Position numbers and translations under genes: made by a program. Of a stretch of 24,305 bases of DNA, positions 15,114 through 22,679 are shown in pieces. The stretch spans positions 1-24,305 of the forward strand of contig JALSTF010000012.1 in the NCBI GenBank assembly GCA_026983895.1, read 5' to 3'. Origin of the DNA: Sulfurovum sp. (GTDB lineage Bacteria > Campylobacterota > Campylobacteria > Campylobacterales > Sulfurovaceae). Numbering within the stretch: the first letter of the stretch is position 1; each line of letters opens with the position of its first letter. The notes below the pieces were generated by a model, which saw only the letters and a list, made by a program, of their open reading frames with translations, was not told the DNA's origin and searched no databases.

Positions 15114-15120
15114 CACATTC

Positions 15121-16035
15121 ATGATAAGCACATTCCTTTCCATCATATTCGTCTATGTTTTCATTGTCCTTGGATATACAGCCAAACGTATTTTCAAGAA
15201 TGATATGAGCACAAAGACGCTGACACTGATGTCGGTCTATTTCCTGCAACCATTCGTGACCGTCTGGGGTTTCAGTACCGCCAGGCTTCATATGGAACAC
15301 CTTTATGTACCCATGCTCTACCTGGCGATCATCCTTTCTCTGCTTCTGCCGACCATGTTTCTTGGAAAATTAATATTTACAGATATTAAAAATCGGGCCA
15401 TCTTCTCCATCGCCGGATTCGTAGGCAACACAGGCAACATCGGTATCCCGCTGGGGATCGCCCTATTCGGGGAGCAGAGTGTCATCTTCACCACACTCAT
15501 CAACATCGCCAATGTCTTCGTTGTCTATGTCCTTGGAGTCTACATCTATTCACGGGGTTCTTTCAGTATTAAAGATTCTCTCTTCAATATCATCAAAATC
15601 CCGATCATTCCTGCTTCTATTGTTGCTATATTATTAAATATCAACCACATTACCTTCTCTCCCCCAATAGAAGAATTCTTCAAAATGGGTGCCTATGCCG
15701 GAATCGTCCTGCAGCTTTTTCTGCTTGGTACCTTCCTTCAGGGCATCCGTATCAGGGAACTGCATCCCAGACTCTTTATCGCAACTATGAGCCAAAAGTT
15801 CATCATAGTACCGGCGGCAACCGCACTGATCCTCTCGCTTACCGATCTGCCGCTTTTTGTACAGGGGGTCATTTTCATGGAGATGATGACACCGCTTGCC
15901 GTAGCCAATATCAATCTTGCATCCCTCTATGACTGCCGACCCAAAGATGTCACGACACTTATACTGCTGAGCACACTCTTTTTCATCCCTCTTCTTTTTG
16001 TGCTCAGCACTATCATAGATCACGCCTATTTGTGA
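15121..16035 (+). CDS. AEC-family permease (auxin efflux carrier type)
   Basis: 304 aa, very hydrophobic, about ten membrane helices in two halves. GFVGNTGNIGIPLGIALFG (about 97-115) is the NxGxxGxPL-type half-site of the AEC fold, and EMMTPLAVANINLASLYDC the matching C-terminal one. The family moves malate, malonate or other small carboxylates; the substrate is unknown here. I place the start at 15121 (MISTFLSII) and not at an in-frame ATG at 15058: the longer form adds a hydrophilic tail and would start upstream of a clear -10. The dehydrogenase gene begins 31 bp later with its own -10. Confidence 0.86.
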   Translation: MISTFLSIIFVYVFIVLGYTAKRIFKNDMSTKTLTLMSVYFLQPFVTVWGFSTARLHMEHLYVPMLYLAIILSLLLPTMFLGKLIFTDIKNRAIFSIAGFVGNTGNIGIPLGIALFGEQSVIFTTLINIANVFVVYVLGVYIYSRGSFSIKDSLFNIIKIPIIPASIVAILLNINHITFSPPIEEFFKMGAYAGIVLQLFLLGTFLQGIRIRELHPRLFIATMSQKFIIVPAATALILSLTDLPLFVQGVIFMEMMTPLAVANINLASLYDCRPKDVTTLILLSTLFFIPLLFVLSTIIDHAYL

Positions 16036-16041
16036 TAAAAT
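16036..16041 (+). promoter_or_regulatory. -10-like box before the dehydrogenase gene
   Basis: GATAAAAT, one mismatch from TATAAT, directly after the permease stop, giving a leader of about 19 nt with AGGAGT before the ATG. Confidence 0.4.
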
Positions 16042-16066
16042 ACACTATTACTTTTCAGGAGTCACC

Positions 16067-17302
16067 ATGTCAAAAAAAACCCTTATCATCGGAGCCGGCG
16101 GCGTCGGCAATGTCGTTGCTTTCAAATGCGCCATGAATGCCGATACCTTCGGAGAGATCACCCTTGCCAGCAGGACAGTCGGCAAATGCGATGCCATCGC
16201 TGCCAACGTCAAAGAGAAGACCGGTGTCGAGATCAAAACCGCACAGGTCGATGCAGACTCGGTCCCCGAACTCATTGAACTCATCAACCGTACCGGGGCG
16301 AATATCGTCATCAATGTCGCACTCCCCTACCAGGACCTGACCATCATGGATGCCTGTCTTGAATGCCAGGTCGACTACCTCGATACCGCCAACTATGAAC
16401 ATCCAGATACTGCCAAATTCGAGTACAAAGAGCAGTGGGCCAGGGACGAAGAGTACAGAAAGAGCAACATCATGGCACTGCTTGGCAGCGGTTTCGACCC
16501 GGGCGTGACCAATGTTTTCTGCGCCTATGCCCAGAAACACTACTTCGACGAGATCCACACCATCGACATCCTCGACTGCAATGCCGGCGACCACGGCTAC
16601 CCCTTCGCCACCAACTTCAACCCTGAGATCAACCTGCGGGAAGTCTCTGCCAAAGGCCGCTACTGGCAAAAAGACGACAAGGGGCAGGGAGAGTGGATCG
16701 AAACAGAACCGATGGCCATCAAGCAGATCTGGGACTATCCCGAAATAGGCCCCAAAGACAGTTATCTGCTCTACCATGAAGAGATGGAGAGTCTGGTAAA
16801 GCACATCAAGGGGCTCCAGCGCATCCGCTTCTTCATGACTTTCGGCGAATCCTACCTTACCCACATGCGCTGTCTTGAGAATGTCGGGATGCTCGGCATC
16901 GAACCGGTCGAACACAAGGGGCAGAAGATCGTCCCCATAGAATTCCTCAAGACCCTGCTGCCTGACCCTGCAAGCCTGGGGCTGCGGACCAAAGGCAGGA
17001 CCAACATCGGTATCTTCGCCAAGGGTATCAAGGATGGCACACCAAAGACCATTTACATCTACCAGGTCAGCGACCATGAGAAGTGCTACGAAGAGGTGCT
17101 CAGCCAGGCGGTCAGCTATACCACCGGCGTACCGGCGATGATCGGGGCCAAGCTGATGCTCGAAAAGGTCTGGGAAGGCAAAGGGGTCTTCAACATGGAG
17201 CAGTTCGACCCCGATCCGTTCATGGAGGAGCTCAACCGGCAGGGACTCCCCTGGAAGGTGATGGAAATGGAAGCCGATGCCGACCTCAGAGTGGATGCCT
17301 GA
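16067..17302 (+). CDS. Carboxy(nor)spermidine dehydrogenase-like, saccharopine dehydrogenase family
   Basis: 411 aa. The N-terminal Rossmann fold reads LIIGAGGVGNVVAFK (6-20). NVALPYQDLTIMDACLE, VDYLDTANYE and LLGSGFDPGVTNVFCAYA are typical of the saccharopine-dehydrogenase-like group. In Campylobacterota the close members are carboxyspermidine dehydrogenases (CASDH), which condense putrescine with aspartate semialdehyde using NADPH; carboxyspermidine decarboxylase then yields spermidine. The presence of speA in the same window agrees with this. A decarboxylase (nspC) is not in view. AGGAGT lies 5-10 nt before the ATG. The high GC and C-rich third positions differ slightly from neighbours but not enough to claim transfer. 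Confidence 0.85.
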   Translation: MSKKTLIIGAGGVGNVVAFKCAMNADTFGEITLASRTVGKCDAIAANVKEKTGVEIKTAQVDADSVPELIELINRTGANIVINVALPYQDLTIMDACLECQVDYLDTANYEHPDTAKFEYKEQWARDEEYRKSNIMALLGSGFDPGVTNVFCAYAQKHYFDEIHTIDILDCNAGDHGYPFATNFNPEINLREVSAKGRYWQKDDKGQGEWIETEPMAIKQIWDYPEIGPKDSYLLYHEEMESLVKHIKGLQRIRFFMTFGESYLTHMRCLENVGMLGIEPVEHKGQKIVPIEFLKTLLPDPASLGLRTKGRTNIGIFAKGIKDGTPKTIYIYQVSDHEKCYEEVLSQAVSYTTGVPAMIGAKLMLEKVWEGKGVFNMEQFDPDPFMEELNRQGLPWKVMEMEADADLRVDA

Positions 17303-18023
17303 GACGATGGAGGCACCCGCCTTTGCAGGCTTCCCCAAAGAGGGGCTGGACTTTCTCAGCCAGATCATCACCCACAACTCCAAAGCGTGGCTTGATGCCC
17401 ACAGGGAGGAGTATGAGCGGTTCATTGTCTCACCCAACAGAGCCTATGTCGAAGAGATGGGTGAGCACTTGCAGGTCCTTGTACCGACCATCCATGCCGT
17501 CCCCAAAACGAACAAATCGCTCTTCCGCATCTACCGTGACGCACGCTTCCATCTGAATGACCCCATCAAGACACGCATCGGTATCATCTTCTGGCAGGGC
17601 AGCGGCCACCGCATGCAGAGCAGCAGTTTTTACATGCACTACGACCCTTTCGAGGTCTTTGTCGCCGCAGGTATCCGGAACTTCAAACCCACCCTTCTCT
17701 CCGCCTATAGGAACTACATACAGAATGACGAACAACGCACACAGCTGCATACCATATTTGAAAATATGAAATCCAAGGGCTTTCTCCTTCCTGAGCCCAA
17801 ATACAAGCGTATGCCCAGAGGATGCGATGCCGATGATGTGCACAGTTACCTTTACCGCATGGGTGCCGTCTATACCTACACTACCTTCCCTCCCGGCGAG
17901 ACTTTCCACTCCCAAGCGATCATCGACCGGAACTTCAGGACCTACGAAGCGATGTTCCCTCTGCAGCAGTGGCTTTATAAACTGACACTCCGCTGTGATA
18001 CCGATGCTGATGTGTTCAGGTGA
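17295..18023 (+). CDS. DUF2461 family protein
   Basis: About 242 aa. The opening FAGFPKEGLDFLSQIITHNSK is the F-x-G-F ... L-x-F-L ... N-N/S segment of DUF2461 (TIGR02453), followed by SLFRIYRDARFHLND and the G-x-Y/F-x-H motif in FYMHYDPFEVFVAAGI. The function of the family is unknown; it is a soluble protein. Start: ATG codons occur in frame at 17277, 17295 and 17307. I chose 17295, which overlaps the dehydrogenase stop by 8 bp as other junctions here do; 17307 would match the family start most exactly and 17277 has a GGA at good spacing. Co-transcribed with the dehydrogenase, though a functional link is not established. Confidence 0.85.
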   Translation: MPETMEAPAFAGFPKEGLDFLSQIITHNSKAWLDAHREEYERFIVSPNRAYVEEMGEHLQVLVPTIHAVPKTNKSLFRIYRDARFHLNDPIKTRIGIIFWQGSGHRMQSSSFYMHYDPFEVFVAAGIRNFKPTLLSAYRNYIQNDEQRTQLHTIFENMKSKGFLLPEPKYKRMPRGCDADDVHSYLYRMGAVYTYTTFPPGETFHSQAIIDRNFRTYEAMFPLQQWLYKLTLRCDTDADVFR

Positions 18024-18068
18024 GCTTCCTTTTTCTTTTGTATGCACACTCTCTGCACATCAAAATGC

Positions 18069-18074
18069 TATAAT
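18069..18074 (+). promoter_or_regulatory. -10 box of the FAD oxidoreductase gene
   Basis: GCTATAAT with a predicted start near 18081 and a 17-nt leader containing AAAGGAG. Confidence 0.6.
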
Positions 18075-18097
18075 AAATGAGAAAAAAGGAGTATCCC

Positions 18098-19294
18098 ATG
18101 CACCATGTCATCATCCTGGGTGGAAGCTACGGCGGGATCGCCGCACTGAAAAAACTCCAAAAAGATCCGAACATACAGATCACCCTCATCGACCGTCACC
18201 CTTTCCATTACCTTCAGACCGAAGGCTATGAACTCATCTCCGGCGATACCTATTTCGACCATACCATCGTCAATCTCGCTTCACTCTGTGCCAACTATGA
18301 AAATGTCACCTTCAAACACACAGCGGTCACGAAGATAGAGCCCGAAAACAGGACCGTCCGGCTCGAAGAGGGGATGCAGACTTACGATACCCTCATCATC
18401 GCTATGGGCTGTGTCACCAAACGCTTTGAATGCGATACGCAGGTCTACCACTACTCCAGCGGGCCCAAAAGCCTCAGAGGCGCATTAAAACTGAACCGGT
18501 TCTTCCAGGATGAACTCTACAAAAAACTTGAATCGGCCAGGCATGCAACGGAAAATTTCAACATCATCGTCGGAGGTGCGGGGCTTTCGGGAGTAGAGAT
18601 CGCCGCGAGTATGCAGCACTTCTTCAACCACTACTACCAAAGCAACACCCTCTCCTGCGAAACGCTCAACATACACCTCATTGCCAGCAGAGAGAGTGTC
18701 CTGCACGGCATGCATCCCCGCATTATTGAGATCACGAACAAAAGGCTTCAGGCACTCAGGGTCAAGGTCCACACCAACAGCCGCATTGCTTCCATAAAAG
18801 AACACGAAGCCGTCCTGACCGACGGCAGGAAGATACCTTTCGACTTCATGATCTTTGCAGGAGGAATGACCATCAATCCTGCACTGGAGGATTTTGAAGC
18901 CCAAAAGAACAAAAAAGGACAGATCCTCGTTAATACATATATGCAATGCCCAAAACATGACGCACTCTATGTCATCGGGGATGCAGCCGAACTCAGGGAC
19001 AGGCACGGCAAGATCCTGCCGCCTACAGCCATGACTGCCATGGGAAGCGGTGCCCTGGCCGCAGAGAACATCATGCGTTCCCTGCAGGGCAGAACACTGA
19101 AGAAAGCCGATCTGCATATCGAAGGGATCGCCATTGCCCTGGGCGGGAAATATGCCGCGATCGATATGAAATTCCTGCGTTTCTCCGGCTATCCTGCCTA
19201 CCTGACCAAGAAGATGATAGAAAAAATGTACAAATGGCCGCTTTGGTGGCTTGCACGCAAAGGTTTCAGAAAGATAGAGAACTGCAACCTCTGA
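18098..19294 (+). CDS. FAD/NAD(P)-dependent oxidoreductase (NDH-2/SQR-like)
   Basis: 398 aa. ILGGSYGGIAALKKL (6-20) binds FAD. VGGAGLSGVEIAASM (about 164-178) is the second dinucleotide site for NAD(P)H, and YVIGDAAEL is the family's FAD-contacting segment near the C-terminus. Overall order and size fit type II NADH dehydrogenases or sulfide:quinone reductase relatives. The C-terminal part (FLRFSGYPAYLTKKMIEKMYKWPLWWLARKGF, from about 360) is amphipathic, suited to membrane attachment and quinone reduction. The two catalytic cysteines expected of SQR are not evident, which favours an NDH-2-like enzyme. The start is 18098 because AAAGGAG lies 7 nt ahead; an ATG at 18077 would lie before that site and upstream of the predicted +1. 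Its stop abuts the pgeF stop. Confidence 0.87.
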   Translation: MHHVIILGGSYGGIAALKKLQKDPNIQITLIDRHPFHYLQTEGYELISGDTYFDHTIVNLASLCANYENVTFKHTAVTKIEPENRTVRLEEGMQTYDTLIIAMGCVTKRFECDTQVYHYSSGPKSLRGALKLNRFFQDELYKKLESARHATENFNIIVGGAGLSGVEIAASMQHFFNHYYQSNTLSCETLNIHLIASRESVLHGMHPRIIEITNKRLQALRVKVHTNSRIASIKEHEAVLTDGRKIPFDFMIFAGGMTINPALEDFEAQKNKKGQILVNTYMQCPKHDALYVIGDAAELRDRHGKILPPTAMTAMGSGALAAENIMRSLQGRTLKKADLHIEGIAIALGGKYAAIDMKFLRFSGYPAYLTKKMIEKMYKWPLWWLARKGFRKIENCNL

Positions 19295-20056
19295 TCAGCG
19301 CAGCCCTATCATACTCATGAACCTCCCGCTGCACCCCTGCTCCTTGCGGTAGGAGAAAAACGTGTTGACTTCACAGGATGTACAGAGGCCGCTCATCTCT
19401 ATATTCGCTTCAGTCAAGCCCGCCTTGAGAAGTTGATATTTATTAATATACGGAAGATCCAGCATATATTTCTCTCCCTTTTGTTCAACACTGTCGGTGA
19501 TGCCAAAGAAATGTGAAGCCACATCCTTTCCCACTTCGTAGCAGCACTTGCCGATGGAAGGCGCGATCCCCGCAGCAATATCCTCAGGCCTGCATCCGAA
19601 CACATCTTTCATTCTCTGTACTGTTTTGGCAGCGATCTGTGCTTTCGTTCCTCTCCAGCCTGCATGCACCGCTGCGACCACCTTTTTTTCTGCATCATAC
19701 AGCAGTATCGGTACGCAATCCGCTGTCAGAATCGTCAATATCACGCCTTGCCTGTCGGTGATCAGCGCATCACAATCAGAAACAGCGTCATCGAGAGCCT
19801 CCCAGCCTCTGGCCTCCCGGCTTCGTATCACTTCTATATGGTCGCTGTGCGTCTGCTCCGCTGCCACAAAATGTACCGTCTCTTCCACTCCCAGTCGGGC
19901 AACCGCCTTTTCCCGGTTCGCAATGATCTTTTCGGCTGCCTCTCCCGTATGGAGTGCCAGGCTGAATACACAGGGTTCCGCAGGGTCTTTTTTTGTCACA
20001 GCATGGACACATCCCGGCATTTTCGAGAAATGTTCAAAACGGTAAAACGGCTGCAT
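19295..20056 (-). CDS. pgeF: Laccase-domain protein PgeF/YfiH
   Basis: 253 aa. The family (polyphenol oxidase/YfiH, now known for purine nucleoside phosphorylase activity and peptidoglycan-editing) is shown by AAEQTHSDHIEVI (first His), ILTADCVPILLYD, VHAGWRGTKAQIA and APSIGKCCYEVG, and the closing CTSCEVNTFFSYRKEQGCSGRFMS (quoted for C-x-x-C and SYR). The Zn/Cu ligands His and Cys are present. AAGGATAGGA directly precedes the ATG. It reads away from rodA from a shared promoter region and ends exactly where the oxidoreductase ends: TGATCA holds the two stops on opposite strands with no base between. Confidence 0.93.
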   Translation of the reverse strand: MQPFYRFEHFSKMPGCVHAVTKKDPAEPCVFSLALHTGEAAEKIIANREKAVARLGVEETVHFVAAEQTHSDHIEVIRSREARGWEALDDAVSDCDALITDRQGVILTILTADCVPILLYDAEKKVVAAVHAGWRGTKAQIAAKTVQRMKDVFGCRPEDIAAGIAPSIGKCCYEVGKDVASHFFGITDSVEQKGEKYMLDLPYINKYQLLKAGLTEANIEMSGLCTSCEVNTFFSYRKEQGCSGRFMSMIGLR

Positions 20057-20079
20057 TCCTATCCTTAGTTGCTTTTCGA

Positions 20080-20086
20080 TATAATA
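20080..20086. promoter_or_regulatory. Shared bidirectional -10 for rodA (+) and pgeF (-)
   Basis: TATAATA contains TATAAT for the plus strand (20080-20085) and TATTAT for the minus strand (20086 down to 20081). Predicted starts near 20092 and 20074 leave leaders of about 18 nt to rodA and 18 nt to pgeF, both with a ribosome binding site. Confidence 0.5.
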
Positions 20087-20109
20087 CCCTAAAAAATGCA
20101 GGGTTACGA

Positions 20110-21243
20110 ATGTTCGATTACGACAAAAGGATCTTTAAAAATTTCTCCTATCTCCTGATGCTTCAGCTCTTCCCGCTTTTTTTCATCTCGTCCTATCTCA
20201 TCTACGAGATCAATACACACCTTTTCCAAAAACAGATGCTCTATTACGGCATTGCCGCTGTTGCTTTCGTAGTAGCTTCGCTGATCCCCTGGAGGCGCAT
20301 ACTCTGGTGGTTCGCTCCCCTCTTCTACCTCGCCAATCTTGCACTCCTTGTTGCCGTTGAATTCGTCGGGAAAAGTGTTCTGGGTGCCCAACGCTGGATC
20401 GAGATCCCCGGTATCGGTGTGACCATCCAGCCCTCAGAGTTCATTAAAGTGAATGTCATCATGCTGCTTGCCTACCTCATCTCGAAGAAACCGCCTCCGC
20501 GTACCGGCTACGGGCTCATCGGCTTCTTTCTCCTCTCTCTGGTCATCATCATCCCTTTCGTCATCATCGCCAAAGAACCCGACCTGGGAACCGCACTGGT
20601 ACTGCTTATCACCGGTTACGGCATCCTGTTCATCATCGGTATTGACTGGAAGATCTGGGTCACCCTTCTCATTCTGGCAGGGGCAGGTGCACCTCTTGTC
20701 TACGAACAGGGCCTCAAACCCTACCAGAAAAAGCGTATCCACGACATGATCAACAAACCGAGCTACCAGGTACGTCAGGCACTTATCGCTATCGGATCGG
20801 GAGGGCTCAACGGCCAAAGCAAAGAGAACGCCACGCAGACACAGCTCAAATTCCTTCCCGTCTCCTCCACCGATTTCATTTTTGCCTACCTTGGAGAACG
20901 TTTCGGCCTCAAGGGAATGGTCACCGTGATAGGGCTCTACATCCTGCTCATCCTGCATCTGCTCTACCTCTCGGCAAAATACAGCAAAGATTACCTCATC
21001 AAGACCTTCTCCGCCGGCCTTGCCTTCCTCTTCTTCGTCTACATGGGTGTCAACATTTTCATGATCATCGGCCTCGCCCCCGTCGTCGGCCTTCCCCTGC
21101 CCATGTTCAGCCACGGAGGGACTTCTTTCATCATTTTTGCGGTAATTTTCGGGATTTTGCAAAATTTAATTGCCTTCAAAGACTACAATCGCTATACTTC
21201 TGACGCAAAAATAACCATGCAAACAAAAGGCAAACCTGCCTGA
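20110..21243 (+). CDS. rodA: Rod shape-determining SEDS glycosyltransferase RodA
   Basis: 377 aa with about ten membrane helices. RodA polymerises lipid II glycan chains in the elongasome together with PBP2. The SEDS pattern is clear: GAQRWIEIPGIGVTIQPSEF (95-114), AKEPDLGTALVLL (about 155-167), GSGGLNGQSKENATQTQLKF, SSTDFIFAYLGERFGLKG with the catalytic aspartate, and GLPLPMFSHGGTSF near the end. The start is 20110 (MFDYDKRIFKNFSYL): a longer frame from 19993 overlaps pgeF and starts upstream of the promoter. The GCAGGG before the ATG is a weak ribosome binding site. A tRNA gene starts 3 nt after the stop. Confidence 0.95.
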   Translation: MFDYDKRIFKNFSYLLMLQLFPLFFISSYLIYEINTHLFQKQMLYYGIAAVAFVVASLIPWRRILWWFAPLFYLANLALLVAVEFVGKSVLGAQRWIEIPGIGVTIQPSEFIKVNVIMLLAYLISKKPPPRTGYGLIGFFLLSLVIIIPFVIIAKEPDLGTALVLLITGYGILFIIGIDWKIWVTLLILAGAGAPLVYEQGLKPYQKKRIHDMINKPSYQVRQALIAIGSGGLNGQSKENATQTQLKFLPVSSTDFIFAYLGERFGLKGMVTVIGLYILLILHLLYLSAKYSKDYLIKTFSAGLAFLFFVYMGVNIFMIIGLAPVVGLPLPMFSHGGTSFIIFAVIFGILQNLIAFKDYNRYTSDAKITMQTKGKPA

Positions 21244-21246
21244 TAC

Positions 21247-21323
21247 GGGTCTTTAGCTCAGCTGGTTAGAGCACTCGGCTCATAACCGAGTGGTCCGGGG
21301 TTCGAGTCCCCGAGGACCCACCA
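21247..21323 (+). tRNA. tRNA with CAT anticodon, probably elongator Met
   Basis: A 77-nt cloverleaf with encoded CCA. The acceptor GGGTCTT pairs with AGGACCC. The anticodon stem CTCGG/CCGAG surrounds loop CTCATAA. A fully paired first base pair and absence of the three-GC initiator stem rule out fMet. A lysidine-modified tRNA-Ile2 (also CAT) is the alternative. It begins 3 nt after the rodA stop and no promoter can fit between, so it should be cut from the rodA transcript. Confidence 0.93.
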
Positions 21324-21386
21324 CTTACAATTCTCTTTCAATCACTTTGTTTCATCATTTTTGGCACCTTCAAATCATGATAATGC

Positions 21387-21392
21387 TATAAT
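21387..21392 (+). promoter_or_regulatory. -10 box of the nucleotidyltransferase gene
   Basis: GCTATAAT with six bases (CCCTCC) before the ATG and no ribosome binding site. +1 falls on the A of the start codon. Confidence 0.5.
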
Positions 21393-21398
21393 CCCTCC

Positions 21399-22679
21399 AT
21401 GCCTAAAACCGAAAACACAGCAGCAAACACCCACTATCCTGCACTAAATGAAGCATTTCAGTTTCTCATCGCCTGCTGCCAGGCGGAACCCGATTTTGAT
21501 GAGATCGGCTTGCAAATGAGAAATGAGAAAGTAAAAATTAAAAATGGGGAAGAGATCGTTTCCCTGGCTGCACGCCACGGCATCCTTCCGCTGGTCTACA
21601 AAACCCTGAAGACCCTTCACTCCTCACTCCTCACCCCAAGGGCACTTGTCTCTACGGTCGGGCGCACTCCTCACTCCTCACTTGAGCAATTGCTTAATGA
21701 GCTAAAAGCGAATTATCAAAGTATCGCCCGCCGCAATATGCTTATGAGCGCCGAGCTGCTGCGCATCATGAAGCTCTTGCAGGAAAACGGCATCGAGACA
21801 CTGGCTTTCAAAGGTCCTGCGCTGGCACAGACGGCGTACGGAGACATTACCCTGCGGCAGTACGGGGATCTGGATATTCTGGTGCATCGCAAGGATTTTC
21901 GCCGTATCGCAGATAGGATGATGGACAAAGGCTATGAGCCTCATTTTCCTATTGAAACATTCACCGGGGAAAAGGTGCTGTTCGAGATGAACAACGACTG
22001 TCCGTTCTATGACCGTAACCGGGGTCTTGCTGTTGAGTTGCACTGGGATTTTTTTCGGAAGCTGGCGCTGCCGACAGAGAAGTTCTTTCCCTGGAAAGAT
22101 CAAACAACTGTCTATATAAACCAACATCCTGTACAAACGCTCTCTCCTGAGTCTCACTTGCTCTATCTGGCACTGCATGGTTCCAAACATATTTATGAAC
22201 GGCTGATCTGGATCGTCGATATCGACCGTTTTGTGCGCGCCTACCCCGATCTTGACTGGCCTCATATGCTAGAGATGGCGAAAAACATGGGTGCGGAAAA
22301 AATGCTTCTTTTTTCTCTTGCACTTTCAAGAACCTATTTTCATACGCCTGTGCCTGATTTTCTCATCAAAGAGACCGATCCTGAAAATTTTACAGCACTG
22401 ATATCATTTGTCAATGATGAGTTTAACCGTGAAAACCCTACCCCGGAAGACAGCTTGACCAAACTCAGAAAAATCATTGCGCTGCGTGATACACTTTACT
22501 ATAAAGTCTTGACCGTTGTGGAGTTCGTTTTCCGCCCCGGTATCAACGAACGGAGAATGGTCATTCTCTCAGACCGATGGTTCTGGCTCTACTGGCTGCT
22601 ACGTCCTCTTGGTATGGGCTACCGTTTTATTTTCTGCCGCTTGTTAAAACTCTGTGCGGAACCTGACACATCTGCATAA
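21399..22679 (+). CDS. Nucleotidyltransferase-fold protein (NTP_transf_5-like) with repeat-derived inserts
   Basis: 426 aa. AFKGPALAQTAYGDITLRQYGD (136-157 in part) then LDILV form the nucleotidyltransferase core; D157 and D159 are the expected metal ligands. ELHWDFF and LLYLALHGSKHIYERLIWIVDID follow, as in the uncharacterised nucleotidyltransferase family PF14907, often found among capsule, exopolysaccharide or lasso-peptide genes. The enzyme is probably cytoplasmic, acting on a sugar or peptide precursor. Oddity: residues 39-50 and about 73-99 are encoded by tandem heptamers (AAATGAG, TAAAAAT, CACTCCT), are low-complexity, and fall where relatives have a short connector. The frame stays open, so the gene appears intact. 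The 3' end overlaps the opposing glycosyltransferase by 61 bp. Confidence 0.8.
   Translation: MPKTENTAANTHYPALNEAFQFLIACCQAEPDFDEIGLQMRNEKVKIKNGEEIVSLAARHGILPLVYKTLKTLHSSLLTPRALVSTVGRTPHSSLEQLLNELKANYQSIARRNMLMSAELLRIMKLLQENGIETLAFKGPALAQTAYGDITLRQYGDLDILVHRKDFRRIADRMMDKGYEPHFPIETFTGEKVLFEMNNDCPFYDRNRGLAVELHWDFFRKLALPTEKFFPWKDQTTVYINQHPVQTLSPESHLLYLALHGSKHIYERLIWIVDIDRFVRAYPDLDWPHMLEMAKNMGAEKMLLFSLALSRTYFHTPVPDFLIKETDPENFTALISFVNDEFNRENPTPEDSLTKLRKIIALRDTLYYKVLTVVEFVFRPGINERRMVILSDRWFWLYWLLRPLGMGYRFIFCRLLKLCAEPDTSA
21514..21545 (+). repeat. Two tandem 7-mers inside the coding region
   Basis: AAATGAG x2 (21514-21527) and TAAAAAT x2 (21532-21545). Same 7-nt period as the intergenic arrays near coaD. 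They encode MRNEKVKIKNG within the nucleotidyltransferase. Confidence 0.6.
21618..21694 (+). repeat. CACTCCT heptamer pairs and palindrome inside the coding region
   Basis: CACTCCT x2 plus CAC starts at 21618, and a second CACTCCT x2 plus CACTT at 21665-21683 is followed by palindrome AGCAATTGCT (21685-21694). The same unit and palindrome association occurs upstream of coaD at 4047-4102. The block translates as a Ser/Leu/Thr-rich segment (LHSSLLTP, TPHSSLEQ). Confidence 0.65.

Noticed and set aside
16070..17437. 455-codon minus-strand frame
   Set aside because: Antisense to the dehydrogenase gene; composition and lack of motifs show it is a shadow caused by GC-rich third positions.
21247..21323. 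Initiator tRNA-fMet
   Set aside because: The first acceptor pair is G-C and the anticodon stem lacks the three G-C pairs of the initiator.
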